7,562 nt of DNA from Candidatus Hodarchaeota archaeon. Lineage in GTDB: Archaea; Asgardarchaeota; Heimdallarchaeia; Hodarchaeales; Hodarchaeaceae. The stretch covers positions 1 through 7,562 of the forward strand of contig JAEOSR010000034.1 in NCBI GenBank assembly GCA_016840285.1, given 5' to 3'. This document shows positions 1 to 5,935 of this stretch, in pieces (position 1 is the stretch's first letter; each line of letters opens with the position of its first letter). The position numbers and the translations under genes were made by a program. Under the pieces are notes generated by a model. The model made no database searches. It was not told the origin of the DNA and saw only the letters and a program-made list of their open reading frames with translations.

Positions 1-53
1 AAGCAACGAAGGAGTTTATAAATGAATAATGGTTTCTAATACCAGAACTTCAA

Positions 54-84
54 ATTTCAAATGAGAAAACCAATCATTTGAAAT
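54..84. repeat. 11-bp perfect hairpin, candidate left-end structure of an IS605-like remnant
   Basis: Positions 54-64 (ATTTCAAATGA) and 74-84 (TCATTTGAAAT) are perfect reverse complements around a 9-base loop. Subterminal hairpins are the ends recognised by the HUH transposase of IS200/IS605 elements, and this one lies just upstream of the TnpB-like tail at 100-204. The hairpin itself is seen directly; its assignment as a left end is inference. It could equally be a terminator or operator of a gene lying before the window. Confidence 0.5.
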
Positions 85-99
85 AGAAATCTAAAGTAA

Positions 100-204
100 A
101 CACCAATAGAATTCGTCGCTGAGAGTTCCCCAGAGACGTTAAACGCTTGTGGAGAGTTGGTAAGACCTGGTTCTCCTGGACACGACTCTATGAAGCAGGA
201 ATGA
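100..204 (+). pseudogene. Probable C-terminal remnant of a TnpB-like (IS605 OrfB) protein
   Basis: A 34-codon frame runs from ACA at 100 to the TGA at 202-204. It begins TPIEFVAE, continues ETLNACGELV and ends VRPGSPGHDSMKQE. A TPVE-like start followed by an LV..GS-type ending is what I associate with the tails of archaeal TnpB proteins. The frame is closed upstream by stops at 97-99 and 79-81, so the body of the gene, with its RuvC and zinc-finger parts, is absent. The stretch is about half G+C (47 of 94 bases from 111 to 204), clearly richer than its surroundings. That fits a segment that in intact elements also forms part of the guide RNA scaffold. Family recognition rests on the tail alone, so it is tentative. 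The complementary-strand frame (57-242) resembles nothing I know and is probably its shadow. Confidence 0.45.
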
Positions 205-270
205 GCTGTTCTTATCGTTCGCAATAAGAGCCTAGGTATCACGGAACGGTTTACTCGTTCACTCGATACT
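205..270 (+). ncRNA. Candidate right-end / omega-reRNA hairpins of the TnpB-like remnant
   Basis: Two hairpins follow the TnpB-like stop. The first pairs 208-215 with 224-231 (one G-T pair, 8-base loop). The second pairs 236-240 (GTATC) with 265-269 (GATAC) and, inside an internal loop, 244-248 (GAACG) with 256-260 (CGTTC). In IS200/IS605 elements the transposase-recognised right end and the scaffold of the TnpB guide RNA lie at this place. The second hairpin reaches into the last codons of the dehydrogenase gene, so the element boundary probably falls near 240-260. The pairings are seen directly; RNA expression and function are inference. Confidence 0.35.
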
Positions 271-1251
271 GATTACTATTCGACCTTTGGCACGACCTGT
301 TTCGTAATGACGATGAGCCTCGGTAGTTTGACTTAAGGGATATACAGTATCTATTACTGGTTTGATCTTTCCCTCTTCAATCCATTCACGAATTAAATTC
401 ATAGCAGCCGCACTTTCATCTGCTGTTCCAGTTTTGAATTTCTTATTATTTGTCATCATATGGAAAAGGTTTTTTGGACTACTTATGGGATTATTTGCAA
501 TATAGGTTCCTTCAGAGGCTAAAATATTCTTGCATTTTGAAAGATTTTTTGCTGAAACTACATCTAAGATTATATCATACTTGGAATCTCTCTTTGTGTA
601 ATCTTCCTTCGTATAATCTATTACAAAGTCTGCTCCAATCTCTTTCACCATATCGACATTAGTAGGGCCACACACCCCAGTGACTTCAGCAGCATAAACA
701 TTTTTAGCCATCTGCACAGCAAAAGTTCCAATTCCTCCCGAAGCTCCAATGATGAGGACTTTTTGCCCTTTCTCAGGTTGTGCTAAATCCCTAAATGCTA
801 CTAGTGCAGGTGTAGCACCTCCTGGAACGGCAGCAGCTTCCTGAAAATTCAGATTTGCTGGTTTTTTGGCCAATACAGATGTGGGAATGGCCATAAATTC
901 AGCACATGCTCCTCCTGTTTCAGCATATCCATAGACATGATCTCCTATATTCCAACCTGTAACATCTTTTCCAATAGCTACAATTTCACCCACAAAACCA
1001 CCACCAGGAATTTTTTGTCTTGGCTTTCTTAATCCCCCAAATGATAGTCTGAGAAAAAATCCTACTAACTGCTTTATACCCCAAAAAGTTACTTTTGGAG
1101 CCTTTCCACCGCGATGTAGCATATCTACAGTGTTAATTGAGGTACCATAGTTACGAATTATGACTTCATTGTCCTTGGGAGTTGGTTTTCCTACTTCTTT
1201 TAATTCAAGAACCTCTGGAGGTCCGTACTTTGTGCAGACAACTGCTTTCAT
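259..1251 (-). CDS. Zinc-free MDR dehydrogenase, quinone oxidoreductase-like (NAD(P)-dependent)
   Basis: This 330-residue protein has the length and layout of medium-chain dehydrogenases of the zeta-crystallin/quinone oxidoreductase branch. An N-terminal GroES-like domain opens MKAVVCTKYGPPEVLELKE (residues 1-19) and contains GEIVAIGKDV (88-97) and GDHVYGYAETGGACAEF (103-119). A Rossmann fold carries the dinucleotide loop IIGASGGIGTFAVQ (167-180), and the tail GRAKGRIVISIE (319-330) is typical. The usual zinc-ligand pattern of alcohol dehydrogenases is not visible, so NAD(P)H-dependent reduction of a quinone or activated alkene is likelier than alcohol oxidation; the substrate is unknown. Residues 52-80 (KVTFWGIKQLVGFFLRL and following) form an unusually long loop before the conserved GGGFVGE. 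The start is supported by GGAAGG shortly upstream of the ATG. It lies 42 bp after the DUF4386 gene and is probably co-transcribed with it. Confidence 0.9.
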   Translation of the reverse strand: MKAVVCTKYGPPEVLELKEVGKPTPKDNEVIIRNYGTSINTVDMLHRGGKAPKVTFWGIKQLVGFFLRLSFGGLRKPRQKIPGGGFVGEIVAIGKDVTGWNIGDHVYGYAETGGACAEFMAIPTSVLAKKPANLNFQEAAAVPGGATPALVAFRDLAQPEKGQKVLIIGASGGIGTFAVQMAKNVYAAEVTGVCGPTNVDMVKEIGADFVIDYTKEDYTKRDSKYDIILDVVSAKNLSKCKNILASEGTYIANNPISSPKNLFHMMTNNKKFKTGTADESAAAMNLIREWIEEGKIKPVIDTVYPLSQTTEAHRHYETGRAKGRIVISIE

Positions 1252-1293
1252 TTGGGTATCCTTCCTTATTTTGGAGGTGCTTATTTTACCTAT

Positions 1294-1983
1294 TTATACT
1301 GTTTTTACAGGTTCAGAAGCAAGTGCTGATGAATTAAATCCTTTAACTATCAGCCATAACGCAAAGGCCATTTCTTGCACGGCTATTATAACAAATAAAA
1401 ATTCTAGATTAATGCTGAACAGCTGTAACAAATACGATGCGAACATCACTGTGCCTCCAATAAGGCCCCATCCTGATAACCATCGGGGTACGAGTTGTGA
1501 TTGATATAAGATATAATTTAAAACCACGGCTGATAGGGCAAAAATAAGTCCAGGCCCAAGCATAAAGGTGGAATCACGTGCTGCTAGTAAAAAATCACCT
1601 AAGATTTGGTAAAAGGAAGCATCTGCAGCTCCTGCGTTTATAAATTCCTGACTTAGTGTCACTAGTGCTAGGAGCATAATACTGCTAATAATAGTGCCAA
1701 CAGCCTCAATAAATCTGAGACCAAGGAACCCAAGAGCTCCTGCTTCATTTTGCTTCTTCAAAATTGGGAACAGCATAACTGGTACACTAAAAACAGCAAG
1801 GGCCCAAATTAATTCGAGAAGCAATCCGATCATAACTTGAGTTTCATTTGCTGAAACTTTGGTAAGATAATCTGGAACCTTATCTATTAGAAATCCTAAA
1901 GGTAGATAAGTTAGAATAGGCGCTGCTGACGCAGTTATAAATAATACTCCCACAATTCTGGCGGTCATTTTCTCTGAATCCAT
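1294..1983 (-). CDS. DUF4386 family six-helix membrane protein
   Basis: This 229-residue protein is strongly hydrophobic, with six likely membrane helices near residues 9-31, 49-75, 83-110, 139-161, 168-189 and 192-213. The opening KMTARIVGVLFITASAA and the later WLSGWGLIGG (168-177) match the DUF4386 family of bacterial and archaeal integral membrane proteins, whose biochemical function is unknown. Length is normal for the family. The start is well supported: AAGGAGA lies 7 bases upstream of the ATG (plus-strand 1991-1997). It is the first gene of a likely two-gene unit with the downstream dehydrogenase (42-bp gap). No signal peptide or soluble domain is seen. A role in sensing or modulating membrane redox state would be speculation based only on the neighbour. 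Confidence 0.85.
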   Translation of the reverse strand: MDSEKMTARIVGVLFITASAAPILTYLPLGFLIDKVPDYLTKVSANETQVMIGLLLELIWALAVFSVPVMLFPILKKQNEAGALGFLGLRFIEAVGTIISSIMLLALVTLSQEFINAGAADASFYQILGDFLLAARDSTFMLGPGLIFALSAVVLNYILYQSQLVPRWLSGWGLIGGTVMFASYLLQLFSINLEFLFVIIAVQEMAFALWLIVKGFNSSALASEPVKTV

Positions 1984-2322
1984 TTTGTATTCTCCTTTTT
2001 TTTAAAAAATTGAGAAACTGTTAGGCTATTGTTACACAATTGGATTTGAGCGATATCAATTGTTAGTTAAAAAAAGGTTTGCAATTATTAATAAATTATA
2101 AATTGCTTAAATTATAAAATAACTCTCCAAATTGGTGAGATTAAATTAGAACGTAATTTACAAATTTCTCACACAAATACGTGCTTGGTATTGAAGAATA
2201 GGGTATTGTGAGTTACACTATTTTTGCTATCCAAACATGAGGTTTACATTTCAAAATTTTTTCTCAGTTTGACTGCTTCCGAGGAAGACATTACATGTTG
2301 GTTAAAGAAGAAATTGAAAGAG
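1984..2322. other. 339-bp regulatory spacer between the DUF4386 and gelsolin-domain genes
   Basis: No convincing gene is seen. On the minus strand it holds the Shine-Dalgarno site of the DUF4386 gene (1991-1997), an inverted repeat (2036-2063) and an A+T-rich tract (2083-2125) with two TTTATAATTTA-like boxes. Closer to the gelsolin-domain gene, 2302-2318 is pyrimidine-rich on the minus strand and could end its transcript. A short inverted repeat, CTTCC/GGAAG, lies at 2274-2285. A plus-strand open stretch over 2212-2363 exists but is antisense to the gelsolin-domain 3' end and lacks a good start. Confidence 0.5.
2036..2063. promoter_or_regulatory. Candidate operator: 7-bp inverted repeat ACAATTG / CAATTGT
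   Basis: ACAATTG (2036-2042) and CAATTGT (2057-2063) are perfect inverted arms 14 bases apart, centred about 66 bp upstream of the DUF4386 start. A dyad of this spacing in front of a membrane-protein/oxidoreductase unit suits a dimeric regulator. No regulator gene adjoins it. The arms are seen; their role is inference, and short A+T-rich dyads also arise by chance. Confidence 0.35.
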
Positions 2323-2658
2323 TTATCTAACAATTCTCTCAAGAATCCCAGGAATTATCATTGGTGATATTGCTTGCAAAAATTCCTTTGATTCTCCACC
2401 TTGATCAATAGTGATTACTCGGTAGGTTAAACCAGTCATTTTCTGTAATTTCTGGGCTGCTGTAGATGCGATAAACCTTGAACGAACATTAGCTGATTGT
2501 CCAATCCACAAAAAAATTTTTCTCAGTGTATTATCCAGTAACACATAAACAGAATCCTTCTTTAGTAAGCGAGAGGAGTTTTTATAGGGTTCAAGTTCAC
2601 CAGAATTATCTTCGGTAATTTGGAAAAGTGTTTTCTCTTTCTTTTCATGAACTAACAT
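2323..2658 (-). CDS. Single gelsolin-like domain protein (Asgard-type, putative actin regulator)
   Basis: This 111-residue protein is essentially one gelsolin/villin-type domain after a short charged leader (1-30). The signature runs from LLKKDSVYVLLDN (31-43) through KIFLWIGQSANVRSR (47-61) to a helix ending AAQKLQKMTG (67-76), a strand YRVITIDQGGES (79-90) and KEFLQAI (91-97). The D-x-Y-x-L-D strand, the IFLWIG strand, the long helix and the xx-FxxA ending follow the order of the fold. Gelsolins bind actin and are regulated by calcium in eukaryotes. Single- and double-domain versions are known from Asgard archaea, where tested examples act on actin. The Asp of the first strand (D35) is kept, but no acidic residue follows the IG turn at the place where gelsolin has its helix Glu, so calcium binding may be altered. 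There is no Shine-Dalgarno site; translation may be leaderless. It appears to be transcribed alone. No signal peptide or membrane helix is seen, so it should be cytosolic. Confidence 0.75.
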   Translation of the reverse strand: MLVHEKKEKTLFQITEDNSGELEPYKNSSRLLKKDSVYVLLDNTLRKIFLWIGQSANVRSRFIASTAAQKLQKMTGLTYRVITIDQGGESKEFLQAISPMIIPGILERIVR

Positions 2659-2704
2659 TTTAACTCAGTTTTAAGAAGTCACTTTGATTATTTTTGATTC
2701 AAAA

Positions 2705-2717
2705 TTTCAAGTTGAAA
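2705..2717. promoter_or_regulatory. 13-bp palindrome upstream of the gelsolin-domain gene
   Basis: TTTCAA-G-TTGAAA (2705-2717) is a perfect dyad around one base, centred 53 bp upstream of the gelsolin-domain start. It could be an operator overlapping the promoter. The adjoining stretch reads TTTTGAATCAAAAATAATC on the minus strand, with possible weak TATA-like sequence, but no clear box stands out. The role is inference. Confidence 0.25.
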
Positions 2718-2861
2718 AAGTGAACTAAAGAAATCCCCCGAATATCCACCTCCTTTTTCCTATTAACCATGGGAGTGGTTATGAGATTATTTGATTCACT
2801 ATAAGTTAATATACGAGAACTATTTACTTAGAATTTCTTTACACACTTCATCCTACTGTTG

Positions 2862-3159
2862 CTAATCCCACATTTTATATGAATATGGATGGTAACTATC
2901 ATAATCAACTTCAGCTAAACGCTCCAGAGGGGGTATAATGGTATCCTGAACCATATAAACTGCGCTGAGTTCTATTATATTTCTGAATTCTTTTCCATTC
3001 AATACCTTATTGGCACTATGGTGATGCGGCCTTGAATCTCTTCAATGTTCCCTTTGGTACCATTTTTGGTGTCGCGGTTCTCTTTGCTCTAACTTTATTG
3101 TGCTTGAGTCTGAAAATACAGAGCTTCTTTCTAGTATTGCCCCTCTTCTCTCTGTGGTT
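2862..3159 (-). pseudogene. Frame-broken relic of an unidentified protein
   Basis: Two adjoining minus-strand frames look coding and join through one frame change near 3019-3041. The upstream part (3159-3019, 47 codons) is Lys/Arg-rich and includes RKKLCIFRLKHNKVRAK and PKMVPKGTLKRFKAASP. The downstream part (3041-2865, 59 codons, stop at 2862-2864) includes NGKEFRNIIELSAVYM, VQDTIIPPLERLAEVDYD and the C-terminus SYHPYSYKMWD. The Pro, Tyr and Trp content and long stop-free stretches argue for decayed coding DNA rather than chance. A stop at 3160-3162 and others further upstream close the frame, so no intact N-terminus exists. I do not recognise the family; a DNA-binding or transposase-like origin is possible from the basic N-terminal part but unproven. 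The plus-strand hydrophobic frame over 3032-3271 is largely the antisense of this basic segment. Confidence 0.35.
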
Positions 3160-3275
3160 CTACTCTAACCAATTTATTCATCCTTATGCGCTACGGTCAA
3201 TTGTGGAAACCCTAAAATCGAGTTTCTGTTTTATACCTTATTTAATGAAAACATTGGATATACAAGTATGAAAAG

Positions 3276-3298
3276 ACATAAAAGGTATATTAGTATAC
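3276..3298 (+). promoter_or_regulatory. Promoter/operator of the toxin-antitoxin pair
   Basis: An A+T-rich box (CATAAAAGG, 3277-3285) lies about 28 bases before the antitoxin ATG, the spacing expected for an archaeal TATA box serving a leaderless or nearly leaderless transcript. Overlapping its downstream edge is the dyad GTATA-TTAG-TATAC (3285-3298). A dyad here fits autorepression by a ribbon-helix-helix antitoxin, as is usual for VapB-type proteins. Box and dyad are seen; binding is inference. Confidence 0.45.
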
Positions 3299-3307
3299 AT
3301 TCAACAA

Positions 3308-3589
3308 ATGACAACTACTATTAAGATAGATGATGATACAAAGTCTAGATTTGATAAACTGCAAGCAAGAATTTTTGTTGAAACTGGAAAAAAATTGACT
3401 AAACAGGAAATCTTGGAACTCCTATTAGAACATGCAGAGAAAGACGAAGAAGAGATAGTGCTCAAATTGTCTGGTATTAATTTTCCTCCTAGTCCAGAAG
3501 AAAGAGAAAGGATTTTATCACTCCAAGCTGACTTTGGTTTTGACACATCAAAGGTCAATGAGGATAAAATCATTTATGAGGATTCCTGA
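3308..3589 (+). CDS. vapB: VapB-like antitoxin (probable ribbon-helix-helix)
   Basis: This 93-residue, strongly charged protein sits directly before a PIN-domain gene. Its N-terminus TTTIKIDDDTKSRFDKLQA has the short beta-strand plus helix pattern of ribbon-helix-helix DNA-binding proteins, and LTKQEILELLLEHAEK (30-45) can form the second helix. The C-terminal half (about 46-93) is acidic and probably disordered until it wraps around the toxin. Such antitoxins neutralise the PIN RNase and, with it, repress their own promoter. The ATG at 3308 fits a leaderless transcript from the upstream box, with no Shine-Dalgarno site. The stop codon is followed at once by the toxin ATG, so the two are translationally coupled. 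The antitoxin assignment rests on this context and the N-terminal pattern; sequence recognition alone is moderate. Confidence 0.7.
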   Translation: MTTTIKIDDDTKSRFDKLQARIFVETGKKLTKQEILELLLEHAEKDEEEIVLKLSGINFPPSPEERERILSLQADFGFDTSKVNEDKIIYEDS

Positions 3590-4015
3590 ATGGCAATATT
3601 CTTGGATACGAGTTTCATTGTTGCTTTTTTGAATAAAAAAGATAGTAGAAATGAAAAAGCAACAGAACTATGGAATAAGATTATGAAGAATAAATGGGGA
3701 TATCCAGTAACGAGTGATTATATTGTGGATGAATGTTTCACTCTACTTCTGACAAGGAGAAAAAATTTGGAGTTATTGAGCAATTTACATTCGTTCATCC
3801 ACGGAGATGATAAAAGTGGTATTTCTAAAATCATTCAATTTTCTAAAATAACTCAGCGAATCTATGAGAATACTTGGGAGATGTTTATAAAGTATAATGA
3901 TCCTGAATTAAGTTTTACAGATCTTACAATTCTAGAAGTTTGCAAAGAATTGAATATTCAGTATCTTGCTAGTTATGATAGTGATTTTGAGGGAAAACTC
4001 GCAGTTTTAGGTTAA
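3590..4015 (+). CDS. vapC: PIN-domain RNase toxin (VapC-like)
   Basis: This 141-residue protein has the length and motif order of VapC toxins. It opens AIFLDTSFIVAFLNKKD with the first metal-binding Asp at D6, has Glu in SDYIVDECF (E48), Asp in LSFTDLTILEV (D111), and a final acidic cluster LASYDSDFEG (D130, D132). These residues form the Mg2+/Mn2+ site of PIN-domain ribonucleases, so the protein should be catalytically intact. VapC toxins cleave tRNA or rRNA when the antitoxin is lost; the target here cannot be read from sequence. The ATG abuts the antitoxin stop (TGA at 3587-3589), and GAGGAT (3578-3583), inside the antitoxin gene, is its ribosome-binding site. With the upstream gene it forms a two-gene operon on the strand opposite to the other intact genes of the window. 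Confidence 0.88.
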   Translation: MAIFLDTSFIVAFLNKKDSRNEKATELWNKIMKNKWGYPVTSDYIVDECFTLLLTRRKNLELLSNLHSFIHGDDKSGISKIIQFSKITQRIYENTWEMFIKYNDPELSFTDLTILEVCKELNIQYLASYDSDFEGKLAVLG

Positions 4016-4450
4016 ACTTCCATTAATGAGACAAACCATACAAATTAACATCACAAAATCTCTATTAATTAACAAGCAAATAACTTCAGGATTTTAATTT
4101 CACGATGCTCAATGAATTGTCTCCCCTATTTGATGATATGACTCAAAATCTTCCCAAATGATGAACAATCTGAAAAAGCCTCGAATTTGGGCGTTTTTTA
4201 ACTTTGAAATAGGTTTGTTGAAGAATGACTGGAAAAATTTATGCAGATTATGACCATTTAAAGGATTGGTTTGTGTGGGTCTTTCGTCCCATAGATAACA
4301 TTTTATCTTTCTGTTTTGGTTTTACCTTCTTATACTAATAAGCACACTCTTAGTGTAAACTAAAAATATTTTGGACAGTAATTCAATCTTGCAAATAATA
4401 CGAACTCTTGCCTACCACGTCAAAAATAACGGATGAACTATGATTTAGCT
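4016..4450. other. 435-bp convergent intergenic region
   Basis: The region separates the 3' ends of the toxin gene (plus) and the first rhodanese-TusA gene (minus). Its clearest content is the terminator-like hairpin at 4173-4199. A 37-codon plus-strand frame at 4225-4338 (MTGKIYADYDHLKDW at its start, RPIDNILSFCFGF near its end) has an ATG but no convincing ribosome-binding site or relatives known to me. It could be a relic or chance. A 5-bp hairpin, ACACT/AGTGT, lies at about 4345-4358. No other gene is seen. Confidence 0.5.
4173..4199. terminator. Bidirectional intrinsic-terminator-like hairpin between convergent genes
   Basis: AAAAAGCC (4173-4180) pairs with GGC (4190-4192), a bulged G, and TTTTTT (4194-4199). 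This gives a GC-capped stem with a T-run on the plus strand and, through the A-run, on the minus strand. It lies between the 3' ends of two convergent units, where a two-way terminator would be useful. Archaea mostly rely on T-runs with or without hairpins, so function is plausible but not shown. Confidence 0.45.
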
Positions 4451-5090
4451 TTATTTCATTCGTTTAACAAGAAAACGGAAACCTTGAGACCCGCGTTCCT
4501 CAGAGATTAAGAGTTCCTGACCCGTGACATGAGCCCAGGCAGGAATATCACGCAGACTCCCCGGATCAGTAGTTAGAATTTCTAACACCTGACCCATTTT
4601 TAATGTCTTCAAAGTTTTCTTGGATTTCAAAATAGGCTGAGGACATACTAATCCACGTGCATCGAGTGTATAATGTACTTCACTCAGAGATTTCTTTCCT
4701 TTGAAAGTTCCAGGTTTAATATCCTCATGAGAAGAAATAATATCTTCCGCTGTAGTGGTGGGATACCCTTTTTCGCGCCACATATCCAGGCCCCCATGTA
4801 AGCTTTTAACATCTTCAAACCCTGCTTCGACCAAAATATCGACAGCAATCAAAGATAATCCGCCTCCAGGACAAATAGTGACTATTTCCTTTTCTTTATA
4901 GTCATATAAATATGACTGAAGATCCTTTAAATTAGATGAGAGTTCTCGGATGGGGATTGACATAGCATTTGGGATATGGCCATCGCCCCCGTTAAATTCC
5001 TGAACAGATCGAACATCAAATATTAACGGAGGCAGATTAGAATTTATATGATCAAGTAACTCACCTGTCGTAATTTCTGATAGATGCCAT
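4438..5090 (-). repeat. Tandem duplication unit A (rhodanese-TusA copy 1)
   Basis: The DNA from 4438 matches the DNA from 5263. Similarity starts about a dozen bases beyond the stop codons (CTATGAT then GCTTTATTTCATTCG in both), is highest across the TusA and linker parts and fades toward the N-terminal codons. The shared 3' flank shows that the copies arose by duplication of a segment and not by independent recruitment. Confidence 0.8.
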
Positions 5091-5170
5091 TCAGATCTGT
5101 GTCTCATCATATGGATGATCTTTTTCCAATATTTTATCATGTTTATAAAGTAATAGAAATTTCTACCCAT
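4451..5170 (-). CDS. Rhodanese-TusA fusion protein, copy 1
   Basis: This 239-residue protein joins two sulfur-handling domains. Residues 31-137 form a rhodanese domain: PLIFDVRSVQEF (48-59), GHIPNAMSIP (64-73), the active-site loop ICPGGGLS with Cys100, and LHGGLDMWREKGYP (124-137). Residues about 166-239 form a TusA/YedF-type sulfur carrier: LDARGLVCPQPILKSKK (169-185) with the CPxP Cys176, then TTDPGSLRDIPAW (200-212) and TGQELLISEE. Known families suggest that the rhodanese Cys takes up persulfide sulfur and the TusA Cys relays it, for example to tRNA thiolation or other cytosolic sulfur pathways; the acceptor is unknown. The loop C-P-G-G-G-L-S keeps the Gly and Ser of the usual C-x-x-G-x-R-S but replaces the Arg. 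The basic N-terminus (1-25) is not a clear signal peptide. A TATA-like TTTATAATAA lies about 50 bases upstream. It is a tandem paralogue of the next gene. Confidence 0.88.
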   Translation of the reverse strand: MGRNFYYFINMIKYWKKIIHMMRHRSEWHLSEITTGELLDHINSNLPPLIFDVRSVQEFNGGDGHIPNAMSIPIRELSSNLKDLQSYLYDYKEKEIVTICPGGGLSLIAVDILVEAGFEDVKSLHGGLDMWREKGYPTTTAEDIISSHEDIKPGTFKGKKSLSEVHYTLDARGLVCPQPILKSKKTLKTLKMGQVLEILTTDPGSLRDIPAWAHVTGQELLISEERGSQGFRFLVKRMK

Positions 5171-5218
5171 TGTTAATCCGCGCTAATTTTATCTGTATTT
5201 TCCTTTTTTTTTTACCAT

Positions 5219-5229
5219 TTATTATAAAT
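5219..5229 (-). promoter_or_regulatory. TATA-like box for rhodanese-TusA copy 1
   Basis: On the minus strand this reads ATTTATAATAA, about 50-59 bases before the copy 1 ATG (5168-5170). A start about 25 bases downstream would leave a leader of roughly 25-30 bases. This suggests that copy 1 can be transcribed independently of copy 2, which ends at 5276 on the same strand. No BRE is obvious. Confidence 0.35.
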
Positions 5230-5262
5230 CATCACTTAATATCCCACTCAGTATAATACCAG

Positions 5263-5935
5263 CTATGATGGTGCTTTATTTCATTCGCTTAACAAGAAAA
5301 CGGAACTCTTTAGGACCGCGTTCCTCAGAGACTAAGAGTTCCTGACCCGTGACATGAACCCAGGCCGGAATATCCCGCTTACTCCCTGGATCAGTGGTGA
5401 GAATTTCTAACACTTGACCCAATTTTAATGTCTTCAATTTTTTCTTGGATTTCAAAATAGGCTGAGGACATACTAATCCACGTGCATCTAGGGTATAATG
5501 TACTTCGCTCAGAGATTTTTCATCCAGGGGTTGCTTTCCTTTGAAAGTTCCAGGTTTAGCATCTTCATGCGAGGAAATAATATCTTCAGCTGTGGTAATG
5601 AGGGGATAACCTTTTTTTGCCCAGGCCCAGATGCCGCCTTTTAAGCTCTTAACATCTTGAAATTCTGCTTTGACTAAGATGTCCACAGCAACCAAAGACA
5701 TTCCACCTCCTGGACAAAGAGTGACTATTTCTTTGTCTTTGGGAAGATCCTCTAAATTAGCTGTTAATTCCATAATGGGAACATGCATTGCATTTGGTAT
5801 ATGGCCATGTTTTTCATATTTGTCGTCTCCACCCCCAATAAATTCCTTCTCTCCTCGAAGATCAAGTATTAACGGAGGATTATTCGAATTCATCCGCTCA
5901 AATAACTCATCTGTAGTAATTTCATCTAAATCTGG
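5263..5935 (-). repeat. Tandem duplication unit B (rhodanese-TusA copy 2)
   Basis: This is the partner of the unit starting at 4438. The downstream limit is set by the common CTATGAT motif just after the stop. The upstream limit is approximate, because similarity dwindles before the DEITTDELF / SEITTGELL codons and the two N-terminal segments do not align convincingly. Confidence 0.8.

Noticed and set aside
57..242. Minus-strand 61-codon frame at the left edge
   Set aside because: It is antisense to the TnpB-like tail and the hairpins, and its translation shows no recognisable domain.
2212..2363. Plus-strand open stretch with Lys/Glu-rich translation
   Set aside because: It has no good start and overlaps the 3' end of the gelsolin-domain gene in antisense.
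2699..2770. 23-codon minus-strand frame containing GGAAAAAGGAGGTGG upstream of the gelsolin-domain gene
   Set aside because: The strong Shine-Dalgarno-like sequence has no start codon at a suitable distance after it, and the frame is short and unlike known peptides. The same 14 bases also occur by chance inside rhodanese-TusA copy 2.
3032..3271. Plus-strand hydrophobic 79-codon frame that looks like a membrane segment
   Set aside because: It needs a TTG start with no ribosome-binding site, and much of its hydrophobicity is what the opposite strand of a Lys/Arg-rich coding relic gives. A decayed membrane protein cannot be fully excluded.
3301..3573. Minus-strand Ser-rich 90-codon frame
   Set aside because: It lies wholly antisense to the antitoxin gene and has the low-complexity Ser/Leu composition typical of a shadow frame.
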